Shown here: positions 32,871-44,869 of the stretch, in pieces
How positions within the stretch are numbered: position 1 is the first letter of the stretch
How the letters are laid out: the number at the start of each line of letters is the position of its first letter
Assembly: GCA_949358305.1 (NCBI GenBank)
Contig: OX442321.1
Span: 2,815,605-2,879,604, forward strand
Origin: Strigamia acuminata
Taxonomy: Eukaryota > Arthropoda > Chilopoda > Geophilomorpha > Linotaeniidae
Reading direction: 5' to 3'
Length of the DNA: 64,000 nucleotides
Program-made: the position numbers and the translations under genes
Notes under the pieces: model-generated
What the model was told of the DNA's origin: nothing
Database searches by the model: none
What the model saw: only the letters and a program-made list of their open reading frames with translations

Positions 32871-34466
32871 CTAAAAATTCAATTTGCAGTGGAATATTTT
32901 GAAAACATTAAGAGTTAAATTCTTTCCAAGTTGAAATATGGCAGGGATGCTCAAGCCTAGAAAGAGACCCAAATTGCCACCGAAATCGCAAACGAAAGTG
33001 ATGAAACTGTAGCTATAATACTCTTCAATTTCTTCAATCACATTGTCGTCAAAGTAGAAGAATAGCTCAGTTTCATCTGATAGCGTGGCTTCTTTCAAGT
33101 GTTTAGTATATTGAATTTCGTCACAAATATTAGGGCAATTGCATTTTTTTGAATATTCGAAAGAAACTGCCATACTCAATAGGTGGTAAAATGTCTCTAA
33201 TGCATCTGTTCCATTTTTGCATAATGGCATGTCCGAATTGAGAGTCATTGGCAATCTGTTAATTTGTAAGATTAATAAGTACATCTTAGTGAGTTAAGTT
33301 TCTCTCCATTTCTTAGCTGCAGCGACTGATATTTTTCGCAGCAATTTCAAAGCAGTTTTTCTCACACTCGTTTACAACTTGAATGGTGTCGCATGGGTTT
33401 TTAGCTTGCTTTAAAATCTTGAACTGTAATGAAATGTTGTAGTTAACACAGCTATCATTTGTAATAAAAAATCACTGCAAAACAAACCCGCTTAGCAGAT
33501 AAGCCGAACCCAGCTGTATTATTTCGGATCACAGGTCTCGCTCCACTACCTACTTTATAAGTGACGAGATCGTCGTCATGGTGTAGCACAAACTATTTAG
33601 GAATGTTAGGTAAAACTACGGAGTATAATTTTAATCAATCAAATTTTTCACTTCTACCAAAGCAATGGCTCGTTTCTGGCATAATAATGCAGATTCTTCT
33701 TTGAATATAAAACGTAAGAGAAAATCGTCTTTTTGAAAACGAACATGATTTTCTAAAAATAATTGCAAATACAAACTTAGTTTTTGGTAAATAAAAATTA
33801 ATAATAATCTAATTTTTCTACTTACTAATTGAATACGTGTGGCATGTGCCAAGCATAGTTCTGGTGTTCTTTGTGAAAGATAACAGAGGTGGATCTTGTT
33901 TTGCTTCTATACCTGCGATTTGTTGCAATGTTTTGATTAGCTGAAAAACACATTTTTCTACATTGAAGTTGGATATTATTGATACTTTAGAATAATAATA
34001 TCTGTACCGAAAATTCTTCAACTGAATCCAAAATGCCCTTAAGAGACATGAGATCCCACATTGTTGACATGTTAAGGGTGTCATCAAGCAATGTAAAATG
34101 AGACACATTACAAAAATCTGTCAGTTTCTTATTATGCTCTGCATTTCGTTTCATTATTTCAATCAAAGAAATGTAATTGTTGATCATAGGACACAGTGTT
34201 ATGGAGGGGAACTTGACGGATGAATTACGTTGTAAAGTCACTTTTGTATCAATCGGACGAGATAAATAGTAACTGAATCGGTCGTAAGTTTGAAAAGAAC
34301 ATGCAAGAGTGCAGAGAAACAGGATTAGAACCCAAAGGAAATTATTAATCAACCTGCTGCCTGAATTTGGTTTTGGGCTTGCACCCTCGAAAGCATTCTT
34401 TCGATTCGGCCTCTTCTTGCCCAATGCTATTTTTTTTGTTATTCCTTTTGTCGTTCTCTCTGACAA
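32871..34466 (-). CDS. DEG/ENaC-family sodium channel gene, probably defective
   Basis: Seven exons: 34466-34008, 33940-33826, 33752-33658, 33592-33488, 33423-33317 and 33255-32871, preceded by an unresolved start. The first TM (LINNFLWVLILFLC) is followed by FSYYLSRPIDTKV and FPSITLCP. The extracellular region has GTCHTYS, HHDDDLV, a Cys-rich segment (CDTIQVVNECEKNCFE, CNCPNICDEIQY), then IEEYYSYSF and the pore/TM2 region CDFGGNLGLFLGLSIPAIF with the GxS-type selectivity motif. These are plasma-membrane cation channels with two TMs. Introns are phase-consistent. Oddities: the apparent initiator is TTG, and the donor after 33317 is CTAAGA instead of GTAAGA. A related terminal exon is at 63609-63984. 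Confidence 0.8.
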
Positions 34467-34498
34467 AATAATGGAATTTACGAATTAGTTTAATTTAG

Positions 34499-34506
34499 CT
34501 TTTATA
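34499..34506 (-). promoter_or_regulatory. TATA box upstream of the DEG/ENaC gene
   Basis: TATAAAAG on the minus strand, about 40 nt before the first coding exon. It lies in an inverted repeat whose other arm is at 34843-34891. Confidence 0.5.
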
Positions 34507-34891
34507 CTCTTGTTCAAGTCAAAAGAGTGCCTAACTCGCATTGGTCGAGCCTCATTACCACTAACTCCAGACTGTATACCACCACTCGGAGAAGTAGTTT
34601 TAATTTTTATTTATTTTTGTGATTGTTATTACCATTTAAGTTAATATAATTTCATTTTTTTTATTAAAAAATATTATTTCCATTTATAAAATAAAGCTTT
34701 AGCACATTTAAGTGTAAAACTTATGTTTGCTCCATTTATTGGTTGCTTTGTCTGGAAACCATACAATTTTGGCAGTTACCTAGGCAATCGATTACAATGT
34801 CTGTACATTGTAATGCAATTCTAGTGTTTGGGCCATTTTTTTGGTTCGATCAATGGGAGTTAGGCACTCGTTTGACTTGAACAAGAGTATA
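34503..34891. repeat. Inverted repeat of the channel promoter region
   Basis: Arms 34503-34551 and 34843-34891 match in inverted orientation (TATACTCTTGTTCAAGTCAA ... GAGTGCCTAACTC) at about 90 percent. The second arm points right and has TATAGG in place of TATAAA. Confidence 0.7.
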
Positions 34892-35902
34892 GGAACTGAA
34901 TAGTTTACTTATTTTCCAGCCAGCTTTGGTGCGATATCTGTGCGATATCATGTTCTACTGAAGTCAAGGGTCAGAATACGTATGTGGAATTGAACGTGAT
35001 CTTCTGTAAAAGTGTAAACATTTGTTTATTGAAAATTCAATTTGAATTGACAAAATGATTGTCGGGGGTCTATTTTTTGGTAGTCAGTGAACATTTCTGC
35101 AATCAATTTACACTGTATCTTAATTCTGAAAGAAACTTAAAGTTGTCACGTCATTAGCTCAACTGGTGCAATGGGTGTTTGAAAAATAAGATTCTCAGGG
35201 GTCTGTGTTAACCAAAATATTGTGGGTACACAAGCGCCACAACCCTTAATCTTGAAGCTTAGGGGTAGTGTGACTGGATATGGTCTTACCAGTGCACTAT
35301 GGGGATTTACTACACGGAAGGGATGCATACATCACGTAAAGACGAGGCAGAGACTCCAGATTTTTGGGTTTGGGCCTTTAATCGTTGTCTAGGAGCTGGA
35401 GTCTCCTGCCTCACCTGGTGAGGCCACACAGACCACCAGCAAGCACGCCAGGAATGCCGATCATCCTCCATGCGCGCCACAACACACAACTACCAACACA
35501 GGCGACAGCTATCACCCTAGCCTAGATGGCCAAAAAATAAAATAAACTATTGTAGGTTTACAAGATATCAAAAAATAATTCACCGAGTCTGAGCATAACA
35601 GACCCCGGACAAATAATAAAACAAAAACACTTTGAAATAAGGATGGTAGAGGTTGGTCAAGCCTCCATAACAAAAATTATATAAAAATTACGCTAAACAA
35701 AAATGACCCAATAAAATATACATATACACTGTATACAGATAACCAGCCGGGACCTGACCTAGATCCACGGGCCGGGAGGTTCTCGGTCAAGAGAAACCTC
35801 AGGTGTCTTCTGCTCCGCGTATGGATGGTTAGCACATCAATGGAACATCGCTTCACGCGTGTTTGTCCTCCATCTCCGGCTGACATCCAACGGGAATCCG
35901 CG
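34892..35902. other. No gene recognised
   Basis: Mixed sequence. A tRNA-like A box (TAGCTCAACTGG at about 35155) hints at a SINE head, but no B box follows. The remainder up to the copia-like LTR is unassigned. Confidence 0.35.
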
Positions 35903-36840
35903 TGGTTAGGTTGGTAACAAAAAGATGAATCATTTATTTAAAACAGTACCAATATACAGGGTGGAAGAAAAGTCTCTTCCCCGCAAATATTTCCTGGGCA
36001 ATTGCATCTAGGCCAACTTTGATGAAGCGATTGTATAGGAAGTTGGGTGAGCGCAATCCATTGGTGTCATCAAATTTGACCTTGAAGGCCATTTTCAAGG
36101 TTATTCACTTGCTAACTTCTAAACCAATCAGGTTAGAGCAAAAAAGTCAATTACAAAGTTGTAGAGCACCATCAAATTAGTACTATCCAATTTATCTTAG
36201 TCATCTTAAGTTAAATGTTTTCTTTTTAAAAAGGAGACAAATCAGAAAAAATCAGCGAAATGAAATTTTTCATTCTTGTGATAAAATAATTATTGAGGCA
36301 TTAAAAAAAGGCAGTGGTTTTTCTTGCTTGCTTGCATAATAATGCACATTTGAATACGATTATTTAAGTAATTCAGTATTTTTCTAACAGAAATTTAAGT
36401 TTTGTCACAATGGCTGGCTTTATTTTAGCTGATTTGTCTCCTTTTTAAAAAGAAAACATTTAACTTAAGATGACTAAGATAAGTTGGATAGTACTAATTT
36501 GATGATGCTCTACAACTTTGTAATTGACTTTTTTGCTCTAACCTGATTGGTTTAGAAGTTAGCAAGTGAATAACCTTGAAAATGGCCTTCAAGGTCAAAT
36601 TTGATGACATCATTGGATTGCTCTCACCCAACTTCCTATATGATCGCTTCATCAAAGTTGGCCTAAATGCAATTGCTCAAGAAATATTTGCGGGGAACAG
36701 ACTTTTCTTCCACCCTGTATACAGCAGTGAATACAATACACTAAGCCGATTGGTCGGCGCCAGTACGTCCATAAGATGCTACAAGTGCGCAGGTGGGAAT
36801 GTTCACCTGGCGGTACAAAATAAAACACTCAATAACAACA
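35903..36840 (-). repeat. Copia-like relic, 3' LTR carrying a MITE
   Basis: LTR ends match those of 38794-38968 (TGGTTAGGTTGG ... AATAACAACA); the middle is interrupted by the 761-bp MITE. Confidence 0.8.
35957..36717. mobile_element. Fold-back mariner-type MITE (CAGGGTGG family), 761 bp
   Basis: Termini CAGGGTGGAAGAAAAGTC and its inverse, with arms of roughly 285 bp (35957-36243 and 36427-36717) and TA at both flanks (35955-35956, 36718-36719). The uninterrupted LTR at 38794 shows the empty site. Related to the shorter copy at 58445-58822. Confidence 0.85.
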
Positions 36841-36939
36841 CTTCCCCTGAGTGTTTAGTTTCTTAAATTCCCACAACCAAAAAACACACTTTACTAATTA
36901 ATACTCCTCATATCGAATTCTTCCTGGTGGTTTTCCATT

Positions 36940-38632
36940 TCAATTTGAATACAGTTTTCGAGTTCTCGAAGATTGTCGCGGAGGCGGTCGTACGTTTTTG
37001 ATCTGGGGAGTTTTGATTTCCCCTTGTTCCGTCTCGTTCTCGATTTCGACTTCGTTAGTGATCTTGACTTCGTTCTCGTTCTCGAAAATTTCAACTTCGT
37101 TCTCATTTTCGGAAATTTCGACTTCGTTCTCATTTTCGGAAATTTCAACTTCGTTCTCGTTCTCGAAAATTTCGACTTCGTTCTCGTTCTTGGAAATTTT
37201 GACTTCGTTCTCGTTCTCGGAAATTTCGACTTCGTTCTCGTTCTCGTCTGGTTCCACACTCGATTCCTCACTCGACTGCAAAATAACACATTTCTCCATT
37301 TCCATTAATGTTCGACTTATTTGTTCTGCAACGTCGTTTTTCAGTTCCTTCAAAATTGATTCGTGTCCCAGCTTCTCGTGCCATTCGCGAATTTTTACGT
37401 TCTTGGGTCTCGTCTTCACGACTTCCGTACACGCTTTCTTGTTCCCGGTTCTCGTCTTCTCGACTTTCGTACTCGTGTTCTCCGCCGTAAAAGTAACTTC
37501 TCTATTTGGTTTTATAACTTCTGCAGTCTTTTTCTCGAAAATAACTTTGTCGCCTCGGTCCGTAATCTTTCCGACGGACATTAAATTCGTTCGTAAGTCA
37601 CGTGCCAGCAACGATTCTTCCAGTTTCAAATGCAAATCGTCACTTTCGGAACCAATTACGATTTTTACAGTTCCTTTTCCGTCGATTTTCGTGCTCGCAT
37701 TACTGGCCAAATTCAATTTTTGGTTCTTCAATGTTTCGATGTTTGTGAATGTCGATTCGTCCGAACACATGTGTGAACTGGCACCACTGTCCAAATACCA
37801 TTTTTTTTATTTTGGCGCTTCACATTTCATCGCCATTTCCACCCATTCACAACAATATGCGTCGTGCTTAGATTTTTCCGCTCTTGACGCAGTTTCTTTC
37901 TTATTCTTGCTCCAACAATCCGCAATACGATGTCCAATCTTTCCGCAACCGTGACATTTAAATTTAAAAGTCGGCTTTTCATCAGAATCCGATTCATCGT
38001 CGCCGTTCTTCGGCTGCTTCCGTTTTTGGAACGATTTCTTGGCCATCATTGCATCGGATACGTCTTCTTTATCCTTTTCTTGAGAAATTGCTGCGGCTAT
38101 AATTTTAGCTTTTAGCGCTTCCAGCGTCGGCAATGCGTCTCGCGATTCCATCGTGATTTTGAACGTATCGAATGATTTCGGCAAACTTTGCAACAACAGC
38201 GTCCCAGTAAGTGTCGGATGGATTTCTATATCCATGTCGAGTAGCTTATCGACCGCTTCAAAAAATCCCTTCAGATAGTCACGCACGTTTTCAGCCATTT
38301 TGTTTCCACAAATTTGTTTTAGCAACATGCCCATATTTGCCGGTCCTTTCGCTTCGTAAATTTCGTCCAATTTTTTCCATAATTCGTTTGAGGGTTTACA
38401 GTTTTTCAACAATCGAATCTCCGACTGCTTTACGTGTAGCTTTCTTTACGTGTAGCTTTCTTGGTGTTATTGTTGCTTGGCACAACTTCTGGTCGCTTCA
38501 ATGTTCCGTCCGCGTACTTCAAGAGATCGTTTTTCCTCAAAATTGCTTCCATTTGGACTTTAATTTCCAGGCATCGTAGTTCCGTTTCCCCAATGCCTCG
38601 ATTCTAGCCGAACTTCCGCCTGCATTCGCCAT
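36940..38632 (-). pseudogene. Copia-like gag-protease relic
   Basis: ATG at 38632 (MANAGGSSARIEALG), then a one-base loss near 38555 and a 16-bp tandem duplication near 38435 break the gag N-terminus. 38412-37807 holds the gag core and a CHGCGKIGHRIADC knuckle. A TAA follows, then in the same frame the protease motif WYLDSGASSHMC and a pre-integrase WHEKLGHES. The frame then jumps to a Glu/Asn repeat and a RQSSRTRKL tail that normally precedes RT. Integrase and RT are absent. Confidence 0.75.
37060..37252 (-). repeat. Coding minisatellite, 27-bp unit
   Basis: About seven copies of a 27-bp unit encoding ENENEVEIS/IFK variants, in frame within the copia-like relic. Confidence 0.75.
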
Positions 38633-38793
38633 CGTTTCTGAGTTTGTTTCTCGAAAACAGTTCGTGTCAAAAACGTTTTGACTTCTTCGATCGATTCGTT
38701 CCAAATCTCGATATTATGCGCAGTGGACGAGGGCTGAACCCATAACCTGTAGTTTTTAGTGTCGAAGGTTGGGAATTACAGCATGAAGACGCG

Positions 38794-38968
38794 TGGTTAG
38801 GTTGGTAACAAAAAGATGAATCATTTATTTAAAACAGTACCAATTTATACAGCAGTGAATACAATACACTAAGCCGATTGGTCGGCGCCAGTACGTCCAT
38901 AAGACGCTACAAGTGCGCAGGTGGGAATGTTCACCTGGCGGTACAAAATAAAACACTCAATAACAACA
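38794..38968 (-). repeat. Copia-like relic, 5' LTR (175 bp)
   Basis: Uninterrupted LTR copy; it differs from the other by a few bases. Confidence 0.8.
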
Positions 38969-40211
38969 AAACGCAGCCTCCAACAGTCTCTGGATAAGAG
39001 GCGGGAGGGTGGCCTGTGAGGTCTCGTCTCTTGTCTCTATCGGCGATGACACCAACGTCCCGGCAGCGGAATTGTGGTGTAGTGTTTAGTGATGTTTCAA
39101 AGGAAAAGTCAGCAAAAATGAGATTCAAAAAAAATTTCTTTCACATAAAAATAATGATTTTTTTAAAATGATGTAACAAAAAGACCCATCTTAGGGTTGG
39201 AAGGGTTAAAAACAGAAATTTAATCAGGGTTGCACCGAATATTCAGTTTCTATTCGGTAATAAGGCCAAAGCCAAAAAACCGAATATTATGTATTTGGCC
39301 AAATGTCAACCTGATATTTGGCCGAATACATAATAATTATAAAATAAGACGATTTGCACTTTTAAATGGAGAACTTTGGTTCTTTTAAGGCAGTGGTAGG
39401 CAACAGGCGGACCGCGGTCTGTGGTCTGGACCGCAGAAGATCGAAACTTGGACCGCGGTGACGTTTTTGCGACGTTTTCCCCTCGGTTTCTTTGGTTTTT
39501 TCGTGTATTTTTTTGTTTTTCCTTGTACGGAAATACGTGACGATACTTCCTTCCACTCGAGAAATGCTCGGCAGCGCTCTCCTTCAAACACGACCTCGTA
39601 CGACACTTTCTTGTAAATTCGCACAACACTTTCTTTCAAACTTGCCAGGCTCTTTCTTTCAAATTCACACGGCACTTTCTCTTAAATGCACGGCTTGTAA
39701 ACACTCACACTTCACTTTCTTTCAAATGAACACGCACGGCACTCATCATACTGGAACACACGACCGTTTTCTTTCTCTAATCCGACATTTTCTTTGAAAT
39801 CATCATGACGTCATTTCCGTAATTTTCATGGAATAAAACCGCAAAAAGTGCACAAAAACAGACGAAAAACAAAAAACGAGAAACGGGAAACGGGAAATTA
39901 TAACGACGGAAATGTGAAGCTAATGAACCGTTCGTTGTACGCGATTGGTTTGCATCCCGGCGGCGTTCTGGGCGAAGAAGCTTTTGAATGATTTAATGAT
40001 TTAATTGCGTTGCCAGCGACTAAGGCTGCCAGCGTTTATATTTTCAGATTGTCTGGAATATTTTTTTTTTTTGCCAGCTTCTCGTGTTTCAGCGTTAAAT
40101 AAAAATAAATAAAAAAGGAATATATTGCATCCGATGCCAGCCTTTTATTTGCCAGCGTTCCTGGTGCCAGCGTTTCTTGCGCCAGCGTTTTGTGTGCCAG
40201 CGTGGTAAATT

Positions 40212-40835
40212 CCCACGTTTCCTGCACGTTATGTGCGCGTTACACGTCTCGTGTCACGTCGCAAGTGGACGTCGATCAAAGAGGTGCGACTGTTGGACAC
40301 GGTCGCCAGCAATTGGTACCCGCTCATCTCGGTGTACGGCGAGCAGTTCTACTTTGCCATCTCGTGCGAAAAGAACTTTGTCGTGTTCAGCGCGGTGACG
40401 AAAGTGACGTACACGGGCCCCGCATTCAAGTTCCAGAGCCAGGTGGTGGGAGTCGTTGGTTTACGTTTGTAATTACGAGTCGATCGCGCGCTTCGACACG
40501 GAGACGTACTCGTGGAAGGCGCTCTCAGCAACCTGCTGGCGGCCAACGGTCAGTTGTATTTCCACGGCACTTTTCCGCCCGCCATCTACAAGTACGATTT
40601 CGAAAAGGGCGAGTGGGAGTTTTTCAAGGCGTTCAAAGAGTCGTCGAACACGAAGTCGATCAAGTGCAAGTGATATCAAAGGTTGTGCAAAAAGAAGTTG
40701 TATTTTATCGCCAACGAGAGACAGTTGCCCGAGTTTTGCCCGAGTTCGAGTCGAGGGTTCCGCTCATGATGAACTTCGACGCGTCGTTCGTTTTAGGTCT
40801 TATTCAAACTCGCTGCAAACCGAAACCCAACATTT
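40212..40835 (+). pseudogene. Kelch-like gene fragment, frameshifted
   Basis: A GC-rich island with strong G/C third-position bias, unlike its neighbours. Three successive frames read as one protein: WYPLISVYGEQFYFAIS (40233-40455), YESIARFDTETYSWKAL (from 40456), then LLAANGQLYFHGTFPP, IYKYDFEKGEWEFFKAF (to about 40674) and KKLYFIANERQLPEF. The alternation of YxFD...W strands is kelch-like. At least two frameshifts and the lack of a start make it a fragment. AATAAA follows near 40843. Confidence 0.6.
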
Positions 40836-41005
40836 AAGAAAATAAAAACACTGGCAGATTAGTTTAAGGCACATTTATTTATTCATTTATTATTATTATT
40901 TAATTATTTAATTTATTGTACGTTAAAAACAATTGACGCTGGCAACAATAGACGCTGGCAACTTCAGAAGCTGGCAAAATATTGTTTAAAAAATTAATAA
41001 TAATA

Positions 41006-41575
41006 CAGTCAAAACTCTTTATAACGAATCGCGATATAACGAATTATCGCTATAACGAATTGTTGAAAATGACTTGGTTGGCCAGCCATAGAACACCATG
41101 TTAAATATTTTCGTTATAACGAATTTCGATATAACGAATTATTCGTTATAATGAACAAGTTTTCATGTACACTGTAATACCAACAAGCCCTCGTTATAAC
41201 GAATTTTCAAAACTGATCACATGACTCACAACATCTTATGCCTATGTTTGGAACACATTTAGAAAAAATGAAAAATTTTCTGTTTTAAAATGACTGCCAA
41301 ATAAAAAGAAATTTTGATTTAGGACAAGTTGAACATTTTTAATGCCATTAACAATGGCAAGAAGCTACCAATTGTAGCAGTTGAGTTTAATTTGTCCCGT
41401 TTTAACAATTTAAACAGTTTTTAAGAATCGGGATAAAATTAACATGATTTTATGAATAAATAATGTTGTTTATAATGAAATTTTATTTTTTTCAGCTAAT
41501 TCGTTTTAACGAATTCTCGTTATAACGAATCGATTTGTCCGGTCCCTTGCGATTCGTTATAAAGAGTTTCGACTG
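41006..41575. mobile_element. Pogo/Tigger-like MITE (570 bp)
   Basis: Terminal inverted repeats CAGTCAAAACTCTTTATAAC / GTTATAAAGAGTTTCGACTG, TA at each flank, and internal repeats of TATAACGAAT. No open frame. Confidence 0.8.
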
Positions 41576-42377
41576 TAATAATAAACTGACGCTACATCAC
41601 GAGAGGCTGGCGAATTTGTACGCTGGCACAACCCCGACTCTTCTCGTGTCATTAATTTATTATTATTATTTTTTTAATTAGGGGCAGGGTTTAGAAGTCT
41701 CATATGTAATGCTTCCCTGCATTACAAATGTTTACTTGTTTTTTTCCTGTTTTTTTGGTTTTTTTTTGGTTTTTTTTGGTATTTTTTGGGTTGTGTGTGT
41801 TTATTGGAGGGTTTATTTGGCTTTTAAGTGTTTTTTCTGTTTTCTTAGGTTTTTAGTAAGGTTTTTAAGTGTTTTTTTTCTGGACCTCAATAAAAATTTT
41901 CAATAGTATCCGGACCCCAATTAAAATTACTTGCCGACCCCTGTTTTAAGGCAAATACTAATTATTTTCTAAACTTCCAATACACACATTACGTTACATT
42001 ACATGAAGTAACTTTCTAATTATCAGTGAAAAAAGAATGTTTTAAGTTACAATTAAATTTTTGTTTAAAAATTTCCAATTCTGGCTTAAAAATTTGCAGT
42101 TTTTAACGTAAATGCAAAAATAACATCTTAAAATTGTGTTTTAACTTAAAAACTGAATTTTTAATGTAAAATGGCTTTTTAAACATAATAACGAAATTTT
42201 TTTTACCATAAAAATCACATTTTACCACTATAAAATAAATTTTTACTGTCAGAAAATAACCTTTTTTACAACAAAGTGACATTTTCCACCATAAAATGAT
42301 GTTTTGCATGTTGTTGTTTTTTAAAAATTATTTGGTTATTAGCCTTTTTCAGTATTCGGTGCAATCCTAAATTTAAT

Positions 42378-44469
42378 TTTAACACTTGGGAAATGCTTGA
42401 GAATAAAATGAGCAACCAAAAATGAATTGAACAACCATGCTGATTTGCAACAATGTTTTCAACTTACAATTCGTTCTTGCTCCTGTCCGAACGGTTGGTG
42501 ATTTCCTATTCAACTTCGACTGGCAGTCGTGATGAAACTTTACGCAGCGTATTATGGATTAATAAAATCATTTAAATGTCAATTTGTCACTAAATATCAG
42601 TGAGTTTTTGCAATACTTGGTAGATACAGTCGAAAACACGTATTCTGCAGGTGAGCTTCAAGCTGGTCTGGGACGTTTTTTATGTCCAAGGCTGTACTTG
42701 TGTTGTGGATAATTTATTAATATTGTAATAGCCAGTACTTTGTGAGGTTTAATAGGCTTTACTCATCATTTGCAAGTGCTGAGGAAGTGTTTGTTTCACA
42801 GATCGATATCAATTTATGACTTTCTCTCTTATGTTTCAATCATTTAGCTGGTATTTCCCAAAAAAATAATTTTTTTAGATGACAGTAGCATTCAAAAACT
42901 TGTGATTTAAGTTTTTGTTTTTTGAGTTGTGTGTTTTGAAGCAATCTTTTTGAGTGCTTAAGTGTTTGTTGTATTTTGCAAGTGTTTTGCAAGGTTTTGA
43001 AGTTTGCTATGGTTATCTTTTCAAAATGGTTACCCACATGGATACCCACATGGAAGGACCAATCAGGAAAAGGCCAATTCTTCATTAGTTTGGTGCCATA
43101 ACTATTCAAATATTATACAAACTGCAGCGATCCGGGTCTTGCAATTAAAAAATACACTAAACGTTAATGCAATCACAGGTTTAATGCCGTATAGGACTTA
43201 TATCTGGCCTGTAAAAGTGTGTAAGAGTAAAAATATTAAATAAAGGAATACCGTACAAGGTAAGTATGAAAATGAACACACAATAATTTATTCGGTTGGA
43301 TTTACAATGAATAAATAATGATTAGATAAATTATGATTACTAGGGATAATGAATGAAAGAAATGAAATGCAACAAGTCGCGAAACAAAACGGGAAGTGGC
43401 GTGGGCGCAACAACGGCTTGTTGTGCCCGCAAATGGCGTCTTCTCCCTCGTTACTCAAGTACGACGGCGATGGCTGCAGACTTTGGATCGGCTCACGGTG
43501 GTCTGCATGCGATGACGGTGGTTCACGTCAAGCAACACTTCTCTTCTCGACACAGGACGATGAATGCGCGTATTAGCGATCCTAATAGCACGGTGGCGCG
43601 ATGTGGGTGTTGGCTTTGCAAATCGTGCAAAGCAAGCAATGTCTCGAATTAAATCAACTAAACACTATCAATACTCGGTTTTTCCAAAACAGTGACAAAG
43701 TGAGTTTTCAGTTTAGATTTCAATTCAAGAGTGTGCCAATTTTGATAATTCAAGCTTGACACACTTCGGATCTGTGCAGCAGACCTGCGCAATTAGCTCA
43801 TTTTGGTGCAACAGATTAATTGTTGCACCAAAACGGTTAATTAGGGGCTTACCCCAGCCAATTTGGGGGGAGTTGTGCCTAGGGAGTTTGCATCCCCTAG
43901 TCACATGACTTGGTTTGTTGTGTGCCAAACCAAGTAAATTAAGAAATAATAAAAATACAGATAAAATTCTTAAGTGGTGAAGCATTTATTTACATAAATA
44001 CATCGAGGTCACCACAAAACACACAACAAATTAAGAATAATAATTTAAATTAAATCAAATTAAATTAAATTATAATTTAAGTTAAAATAAATTCAAATTA
44101 TATTTTTTATAATAAAAATCAATTTTCAAATCAATTTTAAATTCGAGAAATAAATATATAAATCCAATCCAAAAGTTAAATAAAAACTCGGGGGAAAAGC
44201 AATCACGCTCATTCATGCTGGAGCATGTTGATATTGACATCAGTATCAGTGATTTTGTTTCAAAGAGTAAGTGACATCTTATTTTTTTCTTTATTTGTTA
44301 TGGAGAAAGTACTATTCAGTCACGCTGAAAGTTAATAAATCAAACAATATACACTTGTCAAGTCACTGTTGGAAATTTGATTGAAGAAAAAATGGCTGCC
44401 TGTTGACTTGTGAAACACATAATCTGCCTAACACTTATTTGTTAAAATGTGTGACTGCTTGGCCACCCA
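42378..44469. other. No gene recognised
   Basis: Short open frames (43004-43243, 43349-43652) show no recognisable motif. A perfect 13-bp hairpin lies at 43801-43833. 43985-44200 is AT-rich simple sequence. Confidence 0.35.
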
Positions 44470-44790
44470 GGGTGACCTGCCTCACTGCCACACACCACCT
44501 CCGGCCCCAAGGTCACCCCCTCTGTGGGTGGACTGACCTAGCCTGGGGGAGGAGGAAGCTGAATGGTGTGCTGAGGAGAGGAGTCGAGAGTGGAGTGCGA
44601 GACGTGAGCGAGGACATCTGAAGAGAGCCTGCCACCGGTCGTCCCAGAGACAGGCAAACCTCTCCCCGACCGTGTGTGAGAGAGAAGACAATCGTGGACT
44701 CTGCACTCTTCGCCATTCACCACAGTGACGCTCAGTACTATGGCGTTCCCCATACTGCACCCTCCATGAGTCGCTGCGTGGGTCTTAGGT
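44470..44790 (+). other. GC-rich block with a splice donor, possible 5' exon
   Basis: A 320-bp GC-rich island in AT-rich surroundings, ending at CTTAG|GTAAGTAC (donor at 44791). The last ATG before the donor (44767) opens MSRCVGL. No continuation exon was found before the copia insertion, so this is only a candidate first exon or an old promoter. Confidence 0.3.
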
Positions 44791-44869
44791 AAGTACTACG
44801 ACATGAATGTTATGTTGAACCGACCACATCAAACCTGTGTGTGACGGGTCGGGTGCGAGGGACGCAACT

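Larger units (their letters stand above)
35903..38968 (-). mobile_element. Copia-like LTR element relic
   Basis: Two LTRs in TG...CA form (36840-35903 with a MITE inside, and 38968-38794, 175 bp) flank a degenerate gag-protease segment. The leader holds GGTTATGGGTTCAGCCC (38731-38747, minus), like the half-tRNA-iMet primer site of Drosophila copia. Integrase and reverse transcriptase are deleted. No matching target duplication found. Confidence 0.75.
39391..41943. mobile_element. Inner hAT-type element carrying a kelch-like gene fragment
   Basis: Ends CAGTGGTAGGCAAC and TTGCCGACCCCTG are imperfect inverted repeats, with 8-bp target duplication TTTTAAGG at 39383-39390 and 41944-41951. Non-autonomous. 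It contains arrays of GCCAGCG words, a GC-rich kelch fragment and a pogo-like MITE. Confidence 0.85.
39225..42369. mobile_element. Outer hAT-type element with nested insertions
   Basis: Termini CAGGGTTGCACCGAATATTC and (inverse) GTATTCGGTGCAATCCTA, with an 8-bp target duplication AATTTAAT at 39217-39224 and 42370-42377. No transposase; most of its length is the inner element. Confidence 0.85.

Noticed and set aside
35140-35330. tRNA gene or tRNA-derived SINE
   Set aside because: Only an A-box-like word; no B box, cloverleaf or tail.
36998-37954. 318-codon plus-strand open frame
   Set aside because: It is the antisense of the copia-like relic and its 27-bp repeat.
41709-41906. 65-codon frame rich in Phe and Val
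   Set aside because: Translation of a T-rich low-complexity tract near the hAT end.
43349-43652. Plus-strand frames of 75 and 99 codons in a GC-richer patch
   Set aside because: Two overlapping frames equally open, no motif, no splice context; possibly an old repeat.
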